Below are positions 19,264 through 20,187 of a DNA stretch of 20,187 nucleotides, one piece after another. A program made the position numbers and the translations under genes. The DNA lies in IMG/VR virus record IMGVR_UViG_3300031972_001794, positions 1 through 20,187 of that record, one strand, 5' to 3'. This DNA is from a virus. The notes below the pieces were generated by a model that was not told the origin of the DNA, did no database searches, and saw only the letters and a list, made by a program, of their open reading frames with translations. Position 1 is the stretch's first letter. Each line of letters opens with the position of its first letter.

Positions 19264-20187
19264 ATGGCATTACCACTATTACTCGGTGCAGCAAAAGGTC
19301 TAATTGGTTCTGGTAAAAAGAAACCAAAGTCCGGTAAAGAAGTTGCAGGAAAAATTGTTCAACGTAAAGAAAAACAAGATGCCGAAAAACCTTCGGCCCA
19401 GAAGAAACTTGCACCTGCACAAGTATCAAGTACCAAGTTTTTTAAAGGTGGTTCATCGACTCCCAAGATAAAGACCCTAAAACCAAATACGGGTAATAGT
19501 CAATTAGATAATGTACTTGAATCAATTCAATCATCGATATCTAAATTAACACGTACTATTAAGAATTTTATAAAGTTTAAGAGAAAAGATAATCAAGCAA
19601 AGACTCAAAGAAAAAACAAAATGTTAGCCCGTCTGAGAGAAGTTGGGTTTGGAATGATAGGCGGTGTTTTATCTTTAGGTAAAAAGTTACTCAGTAAAAT
19701 TCCATTTTTTGATAGGATTAAAAACTTCTTTGTGAACATCCTACTTGGTGGTATCATACTAATGATACTTGATAATATCAAACCAATTATCGAAACTATA
19801 AAGTATGTTGTAGAAGAAGTTAAGAAGTTATTTGAATTACTCAACAAATATCTTTTCCAACCATTATTGGAAGCGGGTAAGTTTCTTATTGATACTGTAC
19901 TGCCTATTATAAATGACATACTTAAATCTCCACCGGTTGATTTTGTAAAAACACAAATTGAAAATCTAATTAAAACACTTCAGGACAATTTTCCTGGTCT
20001 TGAAAATATTAGTAATACCGTTCAAAATGCACTCAATCAGATTCAAGGTGTAGTCACTGGTGGTTCTAACAATGTATCGACAAACACTGATAGTTCTCAA
20101 TATGATACATCTTCTGGTGGATTACTTGCATCTGGTGGTATAGAACGAGGCGCAAAGGCAAAAGAACAAGTATCTCAGGCTGGATTT
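19264..20187 (+). CDS. Second tape-measure-like or virion structural protein (partial, runs off the end)
   Basis: From ATG 19264, four bases after the previous stop, the frame stays open for 308 codons to the window end. The N terminus is basic (GAAKGLIGSGKKKPK). A helical, charged region follows, then a segment with FFDRIKNFFVNILLGGIILM (about 148-167) that closely parallels FLDMIKRFFGNILAGGFVLK in the upstream 977-residue protein, followed in both by an Ile/Lys-rich helix. The later part is Ser/Gly/Asn-rich. The two neighbours are probably tandem paralogues. The C-terminal end, and any enzyme domain there, is not visible. Confidence 0.75.
   Translation, partial: MALPLLLGAAKGLIGSGKKKPKSGKEVAGKIVQRKEKQDAEKPSAQKKLAPAQVSSTKFFKGGSSTPKIKTLKPNTGNSQLDNVLESIQSSISKLTRTIKNFIKFKRKDNQAKTQRKNKMLARLREVGFGMIGGVLSLGKKLLSKIPFFDRIKNFFVNILLGGIILMILDNIKPIIETIKYVVEEVKKLFELLNKYLFQPLLEAGKFLIDTVLPIINDILKSPPVDFVKTQIENLIKTLQDNFPGLENISNTVQNALNQIQGVVTGGSNNVSTNTDSSQYDTSSGGLLASGGIERGAKAKEQVSQAGF

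Noticed and set aside
1-20187. tRNA genes
   Set aside because: No cloverleaf with a GTTCRA-type T arm and CCA-proximal stem was noticed by eye; a tRNA scan would settle it.

Overview
The window looks like part of a T4-like cyanophage genome (a contractile-tailed myovirus of marine-type Synechococcus/Prochlorococcus). T4 core proteins are recognisable: gp33, gp59, gp32, gp53, gp48, gp4, gp54 and gp26. They are mixed with genes typical of cyanophages: PhoH, ThyX, glutaredoxin, and small proteins resembling the cyanobacterial DUF4278 and DUF1825 families. DNA is AT-rich, genes are short and tightly packed, and many overlap by 1-4 bases (ATGA, TAATG), so translation is probably coupled.

Layout. 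(1) Bases 1-6750 hold an accessory block of small plus-strand genes: a cyclic-phosphate receiver (cREC) protein, a 23-unit pentapeptide-repeat protein, small membrane proteins, glutaredoxin, cyanophage-conserved unknowns, a GIY-YIG-type homing endonuclease flanked by a 10-bp direct repeat, and several tiny genes. (2) Bases 6715-11472 hold nucleotide and DNA metabolism: thyX, a small unknown, phoH, a RecB/MGME1-like exonuclease, 33, 59, two small genes, then 32 behind its own promoter and a structured leader. (3) Bases 11609-14716 are on the minus strand: 4, an unknown, 48 and 53, convergent with 32. (4) From 14753 to the end, the plus strand carries 54, 26, a tiny gene in the position of T4 51, a 977-residue tape-measure-like protein, and a related protein cut by the window end.

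Regulation. Five exact copies of AATAAATA lie 21-41 bases ahead of genes (four on plus, one on minus). This agrees with the T4-type late promoter reported for cyanophages. Good sigma70-type promoters precede gene 32 and the gene at 4159, the latter overlapping a late motif. Four hairpin-plus-T-run terminators are visible, and two of them abut the next start codon.

Most interesting points: (a) gp26 ends in a canonical -1 slippery heptamer (T TTT TTC) two codons before its stop, and the -1 frame runs directly into the tiny downstream gene just ahead of the tape-measure-like gene. This is the arrangement of lambda G/GT tail chaperones. (b) The 977-residue protein carries what looks like a complete Amidase_3 active site near its C terminus. 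(c) The gene 32 leader has a bulged stem in about the place of the T4 gene 32 autoregulatory pseudoknot. (d) The endonuclease gene bears the marks of an inserted cassette.
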